Below, piece after piece: positions 9,441 to 18,069 of a stretch of 44,249 nt of DNA. Location of the stretch: assembly GCA_900547995.1 (NCBI GenBank), contig URIY01000006.1, forward strand, positions 1 through 44,249. The letters run 5' to 3'. The notes beneath the pieces are model-generated. The model was not told the DNA's origin. It saw only the letters and a program-made list of their open reading frames with translations, and ran no database searches. Both the position numbers and the translations under genes were made by a program. Each line of letters opens with the position of its first letter. Position 1 is the stretch's first letter. Source of the DNA: an uncultured Mycoplasmatota bacterium. GTDB lineage: Bacteria; Bacillota_I; Bacilli_A; RF39; UBA660.

Positions 9441-9908
9441 ATGAAAAAAGTAGTAGATAGATTAAAAGATTTAAATAAAACCGTAGCAACAATGGAATCT
9501 TGTACAGGGGGCTTCGTTGCAAGTTCTATAACAGATATTGAAGGCGCTAGTGATGTTTTAAAGTTTAGTGCTGTAACTTATTCAAATGAGTATAAAATTA
9601 AAATGGGTGTTAGTAGTGAAATAATTGATAAGTATTCTGTATATAGTAAAGAAGTTGCAAGAGAAATGGCCTATAATATTTCTCTATTTGCATCTAGTAA
9701 TTATGGAATAGGTATTACTGGGAAGATAAATAGAGTAGATAAAAACAATTTAAGTGGCGATGACAATCAGGTCTTTTATTGTATATATGATAAAGATAGT
9801 AATATTTATTATGATTTTTCACTTAGATGTACAAGTGGTACAAGACACGAAAATAAGGAATATATTGTTAGTAATATAAAAGATAATTTTATGAAAATAA
9901 TAGATTAG
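9441..9908 (+). CDS. pncC: Nicotinamide-nucleotide amidohydrolase (CinA C-terminal-type)
   Basis: This stand-alone 155-residue CinA C-terminal domain has the catalytic segment MESCTGGFVASSIT and the VTYSNEYK...V..SVYSKEVAREMA pattern of PncC deamidases. It would convert nicotinamide mononucleotide (a by-product of DNA ligase) to nicotinic acid mononucleotide, feeding NadD. AGAGGAA precedes the start. A TATAAT at 9413-9418 in the 38-bp gap could give it an additional weak promoter, but no good -35 box is visible. Confidence 0.87.
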   Translation: MKKVVDRLKDLNKTVATMESCTGGFVASSITDIEGASDVLKFSAVTYSNEYKIKMGVSSEIIDKYSVYSKEVAREMAYNISLFASSNYGIGITGKINRVDKNNLSGDDNQVFYCIYDKDSNIYYDFSLRCTSGTRHENKEYIVSNIKDNFMKIID

Positions 9909-9911
9909 TTT

Positions 9912-10259
9912 ATGAATATTAAAAGAGTAAAATTATTTTCTAATAATAGTGAAAAGACACAAAATATAAAAGAATTATTAATTAAAAGAAAATAATATTA
10001 AGATTGTAGATAATAATTATGATTTATGTATTGCTATTGATAGAGTATTAAGATTGTTCCGAAAGCAGTATTCTTTACTATTATTGATTTTACTAGTTTA
10101 AAAGGTAAAAAAATATCATGGAAAAGTAATAGAAACAGAAGAAGATTTAATAGGTAAGAGTTTTGTATAACCATATGTAGATTTACTTTTGCTAAGAATA
10201 GTGATGAAATAATTAATTGTGCAATTAAAATAAAAGAGGCTATTTCTAATTTAGAATAG
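9912..10259 (+). pseudogene. Decayed gene at the end of the NAD operon
   Basis: Starting at ATG 9912, short coding-like pieces lie in different frames: MNIKRVKLFSNNSEKTQ..., then YDLCIAI..VLRLFRK, VFFTIIDFTSLKGKK, HGKVIETEEDLIGKSF and, up to TAG 10257-10259, AKNSDEIINCAIKIKE. At least three frameshifts are needed to join them. The YDLCIAI piece recalls the YDLVISIGGDG of NAD kinases, which would fit the operon, but later pieces do not match and some look flavodoxin-like. Family assignment is therefore open. No intact product is expected. Confidence 0.6.
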
Positions 10260-10276
10260 TTCTTTTTAAATAATTA

Positions 10277-10298
10277 TGATATAATTAAGTTGTTAATA
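10277..10298 (+). promoter_or_regulatory. Promoter of the NrtR-type regulator gene
   Basis: An extended -10 (TGA TATAAT; box at 10280-10285) is followed five bases later by TGTTAATA (10291-10298), the same 8-mer found just downstream of the pncA -10 box. No convincing -35 is seen. Autoregulation is inference. Confidence 0.4.
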
Positions 10299-10309
10299 TG
10301 AGGTGTAAT

Positions 10310-11140
10310 ATGTATAAAACAGAAGAAGAGTTTTTAAAACATTATGATTCTAGTATTTATGAAAAATTATCAATGACTGCAGATATATTGATTCTTAGCG
10401 TATCAAGTGAAAATACAGGTAATTATCGTAAACTAACAGAAAAAAAATTTAGTGTATTACTTACAAAAAGAACTGATTTTCCATTTAAAGATAAATGGTG
10501 CTTACCAGGTGGCTTTATTGCTATGGATGAAGATTTAGAAACAGCTGCCAAAAGAATATTAAAAAAAGAAACTAACTTAGAAAATATTTATATAGAACAA
10601 TTATATACTTTTAGTGATCCTAAAAGAGATCCTAGAATGCGTATTGTTTCAACATCATATATGTCACTTATCGATAAAAATAAGTTAAATGTGGCTCTTG
10701 CTCCTAATACATCATGGTTTAATATAACTATCTTAGAAGATAAACAAAGTGTACATATAACACTTGATAATGGTATAGAACATTTTACAATTATAATTAA
10801 AAAGATATTAAGGGACAAATCAACAGATAGATATGACTTTTTGACTTATAAAAATGATTATCTTGCTTTTGATCATGATCGGGTTTTATTAAGTGGAATT
10901 GAAAGACTAAAAAATAAAATAGAGTATACTGACATTGTATTTAATATGATGCCAAAATATTTTACTTTGGGTGAATTACAACAAGTTTATGAAGTAATTT
11001 TAGGTAAAAAATTATTAGCCCCTGCTTTTAGGAGAATAATAGCAGGTAAAGTTGTAAAGACAAATAAAATGCAAACGGGTGGTGGACATAGACCGTCAGC
11101 ATTATTTGAGTATAAAAAAAGTAAATGTTGTTTACTTTAA
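10310..11140 (+). CDS. nrtR: NrtR-type Nudix-related transcriptional regulator of NAD metabolism
   Basis: The protein has an N-terminal Nudix fold (about residues 25-150) and a C-terminal winged helix (about 205-270; FTLGELQQVYEVILG and GHRPSALFEYK). That is the architecture of NrtR repressors, which bind ADP-ribose or related nucleotides. The Nudix box is degenerate (KRILKKE in place of REUXEE), so the domain probably senses rather than hydrolyses. I start at 10310, which has GAGGTG at proper distance, rather than the ATG four codons upstream. Its position after the NAD operon makes that operon the obvious target. The last 9 bases overlap the convergent LysR gene. Confidence 0.87.
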   Translation: MYKTEEEFLKHYDSSIYEKLSMTADILILSVSSENTGNYRKLTEKKFSVLLTKRTDFPFKDKWCLPGGFIAMDEDLETAAKRILKKETNLENIYIEQLYTFSDPKRDPRMRIVSTSYMSLIDKNKLNVALAPNTSWFNITILEDKQSVHITLDNGIEHFTIIIKKILRDKSTDRYDFLTYKNDYLAFDHDRVLLSGIERLKNKIEYTDIVFNMMPKYFTLGELQQVYEVILGKKLLAPAFRRIIAGKVVKTNKMQTGGGHRPSALFEYKKSKCCLL

Positions 11141-12001
11141 ATATTTTATAAAAGTTTTACTTGCAAAAGTAAGAGAAATACTTTTGTTTGTTGCCAGATA
11201 TATATTTATATTTGGTATTTTTTTGTTTATATGTAATTCTTTTAAATTATCAAACTTTTTGTTTGCTAAATCAATAATTACAAATCCTATCCCAAGACCA
11301 ATATTTACAAATTCAGTTATTAAATCTTGACTAACGACTTCCATTTTTGGTTTTAATATTACATTATTATTTAAAGATATATAATCTAAAAGTTTTCTAC
11401 TATTTGATTGTGTCTTTTGGAGAATTAATGGATATTTATTTAAATCTTTAAATGAGGTAATATCATCTTTATAAAATGCTGGATTATACATAAATCCTTG
11501 TTTTAATTCTTTTAATTTTAATAATTCTAAATTAGATTCCTTTATATTACTTTCATTAAAAATAATAAAATCAAGTTTTCCAAGTTTTAGATCATTAACT
11601 AAATTACTTGTTAAATCATTAGTAATACTAATATTAATATTTGGATAATCTAAATGAAATTTTTTTAATGGTTCGAGTAGTATTAATTTGGTAAGTGTTG
11701 TTGAAACACCAATTTTAATTTCTCCTTTAGATAAGTCTTTAAATGAAGTAAATTCATTTTCAGCATTATTAATTAATTCTAGTGCTCCTTTAACATATTC
11801 AAAAAACATTTTACCTTCACTAGTTAGATTCATACCCTTATTACTTCTTAAAAATAAAGTTCCTCCAAGTTCATCTTCGAGTTTTTTTATTGATTGTGAT
11901 ATAGCTGGTTGTGATATATGCAACTCTTCACTTGCTTTTGTCATATGCTTATTTTTCGCAACCGTATAAAAAATTCTATATAATTCTAAGTTTATGTTCA
12001 T
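11132..12001 (-). CDS. LysR-family transcriptional regulator
   Basis: This 289-residue regulator has the typical N-terminal winged helix (FYTVAKNKHMTKASEELHISQPAISQSIKKLE, split here across about residues 10-40) and a periplasmic-binding-protein-like effector domain. AGGAGGG lies before the ATG. It is divergent from the coaC-type gene at 12091, which it most likely controls, and its 3' end overlaps nrtR by 9 bases tail to tail. A partial, decayed copy of this gene with its upstream region lies at 20493-20944. Confidence 0.88.
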   Translation of the reverse strand: MNINLELYRIFYTVAKNKHMTKASEELHISQPAISQSIKKLEDELGGTLFLRSNKGMNLTSEGKMFFEYVKGALELINNAENEFTSFKDLSKGEIKIGVSTTLTKLILLEPLKKFHLDYPNINISITNDLTSNLVNDLKLGKLDFIIFNESNIKESNLELLKLKELKQGFMYNPAFYKDDITSFKDLNKYPLILQKTQSNSRKLLDYISLNNNVILKPKMEVVSQDLITEFVNIGLGIGFVIIDLANKKFDNLKELHINKKIPNINIYLATNKSISLTFASKTFIKYLK

Positions 12002-12039
12002 TATAAGCCCTCCTTATAAATATTATAACAAATATATAT

Positions 12040-12068
12040 TTTACTTATCAATATTTTCTAAATATAAT
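12040..12068 (+). promoter_or_regulatory. Promoter of the flavoprotein/aldolase/CoaB operon
   Basis: TTTACT (12040-12045) and TATAAT (12063-12068) are 17 bp apart. The stretch just upstream (TATAACA...ATATATTTTACTTATCAATA) is conserved at the second divergent LysR locus at 20966-20994, so it probably contains the LysR site. Confidence 0.6.
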
Positions 12069-12090
12069 GTAATTAGAAAGAGGGAAGATT

Positions 12091-12642
12091 ATGTTAAATG
12101 AAAAAAGTATTGTTATTGGTATAACAGGTGGGATTGCAAGTTATAAGATTTGTGGATTAGTTACACATTTGGTTAAAGAGGGTGCCAAGGTAAAAGTTAT
12201 TATGACAAAGAATGCAACGAAATTCATTAATCCTTTAACTTTTGAAGCTTTATCTAAAAATAAAGTAGTTGTAGATATGTTTGAAGAAGAAAATTATAAT
12301 TATATAGGTCATATTGAATATGGGCAACACGCTGATATAATAGTTGTCGCACCAGCAACAGCCAATATAATAGGTAAAGTTTCTTCTGGTATTGCTGATG
12401 ATATGTTATCAAGTACCATTATTGCTTCAACAAAACCAGTATTATTTGTTCCTGCAATGAATGAGCATATGTATTTAAATAAGATAGTTCAAAATAATAT
12501 GGAAAAATTAAAAAGTTATGGTTATTTATTTTTAGAACCCGAAGTTGGAATGCTTGCATGTGGTACAAGTGGGATAGGTAAATTACCAAATACTAAAGTA
12601 ATTTTTGATAAAATAAAAGAAGTTTTAAGTGAGGAGAGATAG
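12091..12642 (+). CDS. coaC: CoaC-type flavoprotein (phosphopantothenoylcysteine decarboxylase family)
   Basis: This 183-residue HFCD flavoprotein begins with SIVIGITGGIASYK and carries APATANIIGKVSSGIADDMLSS and PAMNEHMY, the FMN-binding and substrate-recognition motifs of CoaC/Dfp. A conserved cysteine in LACGTSGIGKLP matches the active-site flap. It decarboxylates 4'-phosphopantothenoylcysteine if it is a true CoaC. The usual CoaB half is not fused but encoded two genes downstream. The aldolase-domain gene follows after 2 bases. Confidence 0.82.
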   Translation: MLNEKSIVIGITGGIASYKICGLVTHLVKEGAKVKVIMTKNATKFINPLTFEALSKNKVVVDMFEEENYNYIGHIEYGQHADIIVVAPATANIIGKVSSGIADDMLSSTIIASTKPVLFVPAMNEHMYLNKIVQNNMEKLKSYGYLFLEPEVGMLACGTSGIGKLPNTKVIFDKIKEVLSEER

Positions 12643-12644
12643 AA

Positions 12645-13721
12645 ATGAAAGTTTTATTAACAGCTGGTACATTTGATTTAAATGGTGGTAAAAAATCTGG
12701 ACTAATAGAAAAAATGTATTTAAAATTAAAAGAATATACCAATTATGACATTGATTATTATAATGGTGGATATTATGATGACTTAAAAAAATATGTTGAA
12801 AGTGCTAAAAATTATGAAATTATCTTTTGGATGGCTAATGTACCAAATGAATTAGAAAAAGTAAGAGATGTAAAGATGGTTAATCCTCTTGCTCTTGTAG
12901 TTGGCTCTAAAAGAAATCATTATGATAAAGAAAAGGGGAGAGTAGAATATACTTTTGTAGAAATTTTAAATAAATCACTTATTCAAAGAAATAATTTGAC
13001 GATAGAGTTTAGTCTTTTAAAAGATAAGAATATTTTTAAAATGCTACTATTTGATCCACTAGGAACATCGTGGTATGAAGGATATGATTTAGATAAATTG
13101 GTTAAAAAAATGCTGAATAGAATTAATTTTATAATGAGTACTAAACGTGAACATACTTTTAAGAGTTTGGGTATATCAGAAATCCCCGAAAATAAAAAAT
13201 TTTTTGAATATGTAAGAGATGTTGCAACTATTTTTCATAACACTATAGAGCATGCGGAAGGTGTTACAAAGTTTTTAGGAAATGCTTCATTTAGACAAAA
13301 TAATAAAATATATGTTACAAGAAGAGATGTTGATAAATCTTTAATTAATAAAGAAAATTTTGTTGAGTGTTATCTTGATAGGGATAAAGTGTATTATTAT
13401 GGTGATTATAAACCATCAAAAGATACAGTAGTTCAAACAAGATTATATAAAATGTTACCTAATATAAATTATATTGTTCATTCACATTGTTACACGAAAG
13501 ATGGCTTTTTTACATCTATACCTGTACCATGTGGGGCTTTAGATGAAATAGATGAAGTATTAGAAGTAATTAAAAGGTATTATAATAATAATTTTAATCT
13601 TGATTATTACAAAATTAATTTAAAAGGTCATGGATGTTTAATTTTAGGAAAGAAACTTGAAGATTTAAAAAGAACAGAATATATAACAAGAAATTTACCA
13701 GAAAAATTATGGGAGGATTAA
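12645..13721 (+). CDS. Two-domain protein with C-terminal class II aldolase/adducin domain
   Basis: The 358-residue protein has an N-terminal region of about 185 residues that I cannot assign. It opens with VLLTAGTFDLNGGKKSG, reminiscent of the Rossmann start of CoaB. A class II aldolase/adducin domain follows. The metal-binding histidines are visible as H279-S-H281 and KGH329G, with an NAS(F)R segment before them. Class II aldolase domains use such histidines to bind a divalent metal. The gene sits 2 bases after coaC and 1 base before coaB, so it is co-translated with coenzyme A genes. Its role there is not known to me. Annotated relatives would probably read only 'class II aldolase/adducin family'. 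Confidence 0.75.
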   Translation: MKVLLTAGTFDLNGGKKSGLIEKMYLKLKEYTNYDIDYYNGGYYDDLKKYVESAKNYEIIFWMANVPNELEKVRDVKMVNPLALVVGSKRNHYDKEKGRVEYTFVEILNKSLIQRNNLTIEFSLLKDKNIFKMLLFDPLGTSWYEGYDLDKLVKKMLNRINFIMSTKREHTFKSLGISEIPENKKFFEYVRDVATIFHNTIEHAEGVTKFLGNASFRQNNKIYVTRRDVDKSLINKENFVECYLDRDKVYYYGDYKPSKDTVVQTRLYKMLPNINYIVHSHCYTKDGFFTSIPVPCGALDEIDEVLEVIKRYYNNNFNLDYYKINLKGHGCLILGKKLEDLKRTEYITRNLPEKLWED

Positions 13722-13722
13722 A

Positions 13723-14445
13723 ATGAATATAATAATTACGGCAGGCGGAACAAGTGAAAAAATAGATAATGTAAGAAAAATAACCAATAGTGGTTCAGGT
13801 AAACTTGGGTTTATAATTGCTAATAAATTAATTGATTTGTATAATGAAAAAATTAATACTATTTACTATGTTTGTTCAAAATCATCATTTAAACCTGTAC
13901 ATAAAAAAATAAAAATAATAGAGATTACAGATACAAATAATTTAGAAATGACTATAACGAATCTACTTAAAAGTAAAAAACAAGACTATTTTATTCATAC
14001 TATGGCTGTTTCCGATTATACAGTTGATTATGTTACTACTGCTGAAAAGCTTACAGATAGTATAAAAGAAAATAGTGATATTTTAAATTCTATTGTAAAT
14101 TATGATAAAGGAATTAAAGATACTAAGATTTCATCAAATGAAGATAATTTAATTATAAAGTTAAAAAGAACTCCTAAAATTATTTCTATAATTAAAAGTA
14201 TAAGTCCTAGTACCTTTTTAGTAGGTTTTAAGTTACTTGATAATGTTAGTCGTGAAAAATTGTTAGATACGGCTATAAAATTAAGAGATAAAAATAAATG
14301 TGATCTAGTAGTTGCAAATGACTTAAATACTATTAGAAATGGTGCACATCAGGCATATATTATAAGAAGTGATAATAGTTACCTGGTAGCACTCTCAAAA
14401 GATGATATTGCTGAAAAAATTATAGAAGAGATGCATATAGATTAA
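13723..14445 (+). CDS. coaB: CoaB-type phosphopantothenate-cysteine ligase
   Basis: This 240-residue stand-alone CoaB homolog opens with NIIITAGGTSEKIDNVRKI and contains the AVSDYTV segment, LIIKLKRTPKII and KCDLVVANDL, all landmarks of phosphopantothenoylcysteine synthetase. It would join cysteine to 4'-phosphopantothenate using a nucleotide triphosphate. Unlike the fused CoaBC of most bacteria it is separate, as in streptococci and enterococci. It ends the three-gene operon, and GGGAGGA precedes its start. Confidence 0.83.
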   Translation: MNIIITAGGTSEKIDNVRKITNSGSGKLGFIIANKLIDLYNEKINTIYYVCSKSSFKPVHKKIKIIEITDTNNLEMTITNLLKSKKQDYFIHTMAVSDYTVDYVTTAEKLTDSIKENSDILNSIVNYDKGIKDTKISSNEDNLIIKLKRTPKIISIIKSISPSTFLVGFKLLDNVSREKLLDTAIKLRDKNKCDLVVANDLNTIRNGAHQAYIIRSDNSYLVALSKDDIAEKIIEEMHID

Positions 14446-14475
14446 TAAAAGGCAATCTATTTATGTTATATTGCC
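14444..14475 (-). terminator. Terminator of the decayed minus-strand gene
   Basis: On the minus strand GGCAAT and ATTGCC pair around a 13-nt loop and are followed by TTTTATT. It lies just after the stop of the broken gene at 14503. Confidence 0.5.
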
Positions 14476-14502
14476 AAACCGTAAAAAATAATTATAAGAT
14501 TT

Positions 14503-15129
14503 TTATTCTTCTATACTGAAATAAATAGTTGCAAAATATTCTTCATTTGCTTCTAGTGCTTCATCGGTAAAGTCTAATAGAACACCTTTTTCTGTTGACC
14601 AATTAGTTCTTTAAAACTTACAATTTCTTGGTTATTACTTCCTGTGTAAACTATTACAGGATTACTAGTTAATGTTATGATTTCATCATCAAATTTTTTA
14701 TAAATTAATACTTTTTCTAAGACAAAGCCATTAGGTGAAGTTAGTTGATTATTTATATATGCATATAATTTCCAATTTGAACAGTTAACCTACTATCAAC
14801 TATTTTTGTTTTTAATTCCTTTGCTTTTGGAAATATATAAGTGTACTAAGGAAAAATCAATAAATGCATTAGCATCTATTAAAGTGAATTCATCTGTAAA
14901 TGGCGTAGTAACTGTCCTTGTTACATAAATAAAACTACCAGATACATTAGATGTTAGTTTTATCTTAGTGTTATCGGGTATAGAGGTTGTTAAATTATAT
15001 TCAAATAGCTCATTATCATCAGCATTTACTATTTCCAAGTTTCCATTGTATTTAATTAATACATCAGCAAAAACTATTTGTATGACCACCGATGGTATTT
15101 TTGGCTGTATTAATTGGATGTATATTCAT
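14503..15129 (-). pseudogene. Frameshifted cell-surface protein gene (beta-rich, WxL-like)
   Basis: Read on the minus strand, coding-like pieces follow each other in changing frames: NIHPINTAKNTIGGHTNSF, then ADVLIKYNGNLEIVNADDNE with VSGSFIYVTRTVTTPFTDEF, KELKTKIVDSRLTVQIGN, NWKLYAYINNQLTSPNGFV, IITLTSNPVIVYTGSNN, and finally STEKGVLLDFTDEALEANEE ending at the stop 14503-14505. At least three frameshifts separate them. The beta-rich, Thr/Asn-rich style recalls WxL-type wall-associated proteins of Firmicutes. The family assignment is tentative, but the decay is directly visible. Possible further remnants extend to about 15210. Confidence 0.6.
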
Positions 15130-15226
15130 TAGAGTAATTCCAATAGAAAATTATTTTCTACTTTGAAAGATAAAATTACATATATCAGGTAAAGTCTTAA
15201 GCTCATCTCTTGTAATATTGTGAAAG

Positions 15227-15259
15227 GATTATAATAAATTTAAATTATAATCTTTTTTT
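15227..15259 (+). terminator. Hairpin terminator, plus strand
   Basis: GATTATAAT and ATTATAATC form a 9-bp stem with an 8-nt loop followed by seven T. No intact gene lies upstream on this strand, so it may be a relic. The rest of 14446-15400 outside this hairpin and the broken gene holds nothing else I can assign. Confidence 0.5.
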
Positions 15260-15400
15260 AGTAAAGTATTAGACATGAACTTCTATTAAAATTTAGTGAA
15301 AGTATAGAAATTTTATATTACTTATTGTATACTTTAAGAGTAGAATATTATACATATCTATACTATATAAAGATAAATGAAATGAGTTTAGGAGTATCAA

Positions 15401-16549
15401 ATGAAGGAATATTTTTATAAAAAAGAATATAAATATATGTATTTAAGTATCTTTTTCTATAATTTTGCAAACGCATTAATTGAAACTTTTGGGACTGTTA
15501 TGCTTTATAAAGCAGGTTTGCCAATATATTTGATTTTATTAATATATGGTATAAGATTTTTTATTACAGGTCTTATAACTCCATTATTTGTAACAATATC
15601 AAATAAAATAGGAGTTGCTAAATGTATATTAATTTCAAATATATTTAACATTATAAATTCTTATTTTATGCTTAATAGTAAAAGCTTATATGCTAATATA
15701 ATAGTTTTTGTAATTACAATGGGTTTTATGGGATTATCAAATCCATCATCTGATGCACTTTCTAGTAAATATGTAGAAAGTGAACATAGAGGTAAATTTA
15801 ATAGTTTATATTTTATAAATAAAGTTTTAGGAATTGTCTTTGCAAGTCTTTTAGTGGCTTGGGGTGTAATAAGTAATAATACAATCATTTTATTTAGTAT
15901 AATTGTTATTTTCTTCTTATTACAATATATTATGATTTTAAAAATTGATTATAAACCACAAAAGAAATCTGGATTTTTCAAGGAAAGCATTAAGTATTTG
16001 TTGCACACTAAGAGTAGATATAAAATTATATATGCATTAAGGGCTAATCATATAATAGAAAGATTATTTGTTCCAATGTATTTATATATAGCATTACAAG
16101 ATTTTAAAGCTTTTTCAATGGTAATTATCATATCATTAATATTTCAAATTGTTACAGTTACTTTGATTGGAAAATATACTGATAAAAATATAAAAAAAGC
16201 AAATAATTTAGTATCTATAATAAGATTTTTTATAACAATAATTTATTTGTTTATTAAAGATAAGATAATAATTTCTATTAATAAAGCAATTGGTGATAAT
16301 TTGGAAAAAGTTTATGAAACATCAATTCAAACTTCTATACAAAATATTATAAAAAAATCAAAAGAGGATAGTGATTTATTATCATCGATTGGACAAATGA
16401 GTTTATGTTTTTCTGAAGTTATAATATTTTTAGTATTATTTATTATTTCAAAATTTATTGGTAAAGACATATTTTATTTAATATTTATATTATCTATTAT
16501 TTCTACTATTATGATAAATATGGAAATAAGGAAAGAATTTAAGAATTAA
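15401..16549 (+). CDS. MFS-like membrane transporter
   Basis: This 382-residue protein is almost entirely hydrophobic, with roughly eleven to twelve transmembrane helices. A short basic loop follows helix 2 or 3 (ISNKIGVAK) and a larger polar loop lies mid-protein (about 185-215), as in Major Facilitator carriers. The segment DALSSKYVESEHRGKFNSLYF resembles the cytoplasmic motif after helix 4 of MFS drug carriers. AGGAG precedes the ATG. It is followed 80 bp later by a second carrier of similar type. Substrate unknown. Confidence 0.72.
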   Translation: MKEYFYKKEYKYMYLSIFFYNFANALIETFGTVMLYKAGLPIYLILLIYGIRFFITGLITPLFVTISNKIGVAKCILISNIFNIINSYFMLNSKSLYANIIVFVITMGFMGLSNPSSDALSSKYVESEHRGKFNSLYFINKVLGIVFASLLVAWGVISNNTIILFSIIVIFFLLQYIMILKIDYKPQKKSGFFKESIKYLLHTKSRYKIIYALRANHIIERLFVPMYLYIALQDFKAFSMVIIISLIFQIVTVTLIGKYTDKNIKKANNLVSIIRFFITIIYLFIKDKIIISINKAIGDNLEKVYETSIQTSIQNIIKKSKEDSDLLSSIGQMSLCFSEVIIFLVLFIISKFIGKDIFYLIFILSIISTIMINMEIRKEFKN

Positions 16550-16629
16550 TATTTTTCTTGAGAGTTTTTAAGATGTTAGGTTGCAGACATAGTCCTCGGC
16601 ATGATATAATTGATAAGAGGTAGATAAAA

Positions 16630-17856
16630 TTGATAAATGATTGGAAAAAATTTTTACTTGTAAATTCACATAAAAAATTTATTAAAATATTTATAGATAC
16701 ATTTTTAGGAATATACTTATTAAGAATAGATAATGGAAGTGTCACTAACGTTTGCCTATATTATATTATTTATTGTATTTTTAATATAATATTTTTTAAT
16801 TTAGTAAATAAATTTAGAAAGATATCATTGATGAATATTTTAAGAATAGGTATTTTCTTTTCATTAGTTGAATGCTTATTGTTAATAATATTGGGTTTTA
16901 ATATCAGTAAATATATAATACCATTTGCAATTTTTACGAGTTTTGTAAATGCATTATATTATTATCCACAACCACTTATTACTAATGCATTAACAAATAA
17001 AAATAACAAAAATAAGTATTGTACTTGGGATAGAATTATTAATGACAGCATAGGTGTTTTATTTCCAATTATTTTTGGTTTTATAATTTGTGTTAAATCA
17101 TATAGATATATTTTTATTATTTTAACAATAATTTCTTTAATTGCTTTTGCATATTCATTTTTTATAAAAACAAAAAATATAAATTGCGAAAGAATTAATT
17201 TAAAAAATATGTTTAAAAGCTTAGAAAAACACAATAGTATGAGGGTTATAAAATTAATGTCAATAAGAACATTATTTAGGGGGTTATCTTCATTTGGTGT
17301 TCTTTCAACTCTAATGACATTACTTGCGTTTATAACTTTAAAAACAGAAAGTAAATTAGGAAATTTAACTGGCATTATAACATTTATAGGAATAATAAGT
17401 TTATATTTATTTAGTAAAAAAATACCTAGAAAAAAACAAATAAAATATTATATTCCGTTATCAATTATACACGCAATTATTACTTTCATATTAACTATAT
17501 CAATTATATTGATACCTAATAATAATTTGGTTTTTGGAATAAGTATAAACTTGATAGTAGTATTGTTATATAATTTATTAAATGGAATTATAAATCCTAT
17601 TTTTGAAGTTGCAAATGAAACTGTTTATTATGAAAACATCAGTTCTGAAATTATTGATAGTAGTTTAAACTCAAGTTATACATATTATTTTGAAATTCTG
17701 ATTAATCTTTCTAGAATAATTGGTTATATTGCCTTATATTTAGTTTCATTAATAGGATTTAATGTAGTAAATATTTGTATTATGATTTTGGTATTATCAT
17801 TAATGTATATAGCATTTGCTGTTACACTTAATAAGTTAAATAGTAATATTAAATAA
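16630..17856 (+). CDS. MFS-like membrane transporter, TTG start
   Basis: This 408-residue protein has about twelve hydrophobic helices and a polar, lysine-rich central loop (about 185-200). I accept the TTG at 16630 because AAGAGG lies nine bases upstream and no suitable ATG occurs near the N-terminus. It is weakly related in layout to the preceding carrier. The pair may have arisen by duplication or may transport the same compound. The 17857-18069 stretch downstream contains only a short stop-free minus-strand frame of no recognisable identity. Confidence 0.68.
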   Translation: MINDWKKFLLVNSHKKFIKIFIDTFLGIYLLRIDNGSVTNVCLYYIIYCIFNIIFFNLVNKFRKISLMNILRIGIFFSLVECLLLIILGFNISKYIIPFAIFTSFVNALYYYPQPLITNALTNKNNKNKYCTWDRIINDSIGVLFPIIFGFIICVKSYRYIFIILTIISLIAFAYSFFIKTKNINCERINLKNMFKSLEKHNSMRVIKLMSIRTLFRGLSSFGVLSTLMTLLAFITLKTESKLGNLTGIITFIGIISLYLFSKKIPRKKQIKYYIPLSIIHAIITFILTISIILIPNNNLVFGISINLIVVLLYNLLNGIINPIFEVANETVYYENISSEIIDSSLNSSYTYYFEILINLSRIIGYIALYLVSLIGFNVVNICIMILVLSLMYIAFAVTLNKLNSNIK

Positions 17857-18069
17857 TAGATTAATCCTTTCTAAAATATCATTAACAATAATTTTATAAT
17901 CAATAGTAAAAAGTTCCGTTAGATGACAAATTTTGATAAAATAATTTTATTAGTATTTGTTTTTTTGGTAAACAATAAAAGATATATATTAACTGTATTG
18001 AAATGGCAATAATATTTCAACCTAAAGATGAATTAATTCAAAAAATCCAAAATGTATAAGGCAGGGTAT

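Noticed and set aside
10298..10309. Earlier ATG for nrtR
   Set aside because: It overlaps the GAGGTG ribosome site that serves ATG 10310.
16962..17375. 137-residue minus-strand frame
   Set aside because: It is antisense to the second MFS carrier, whose codon pattern and hydrophobicity are convincing.
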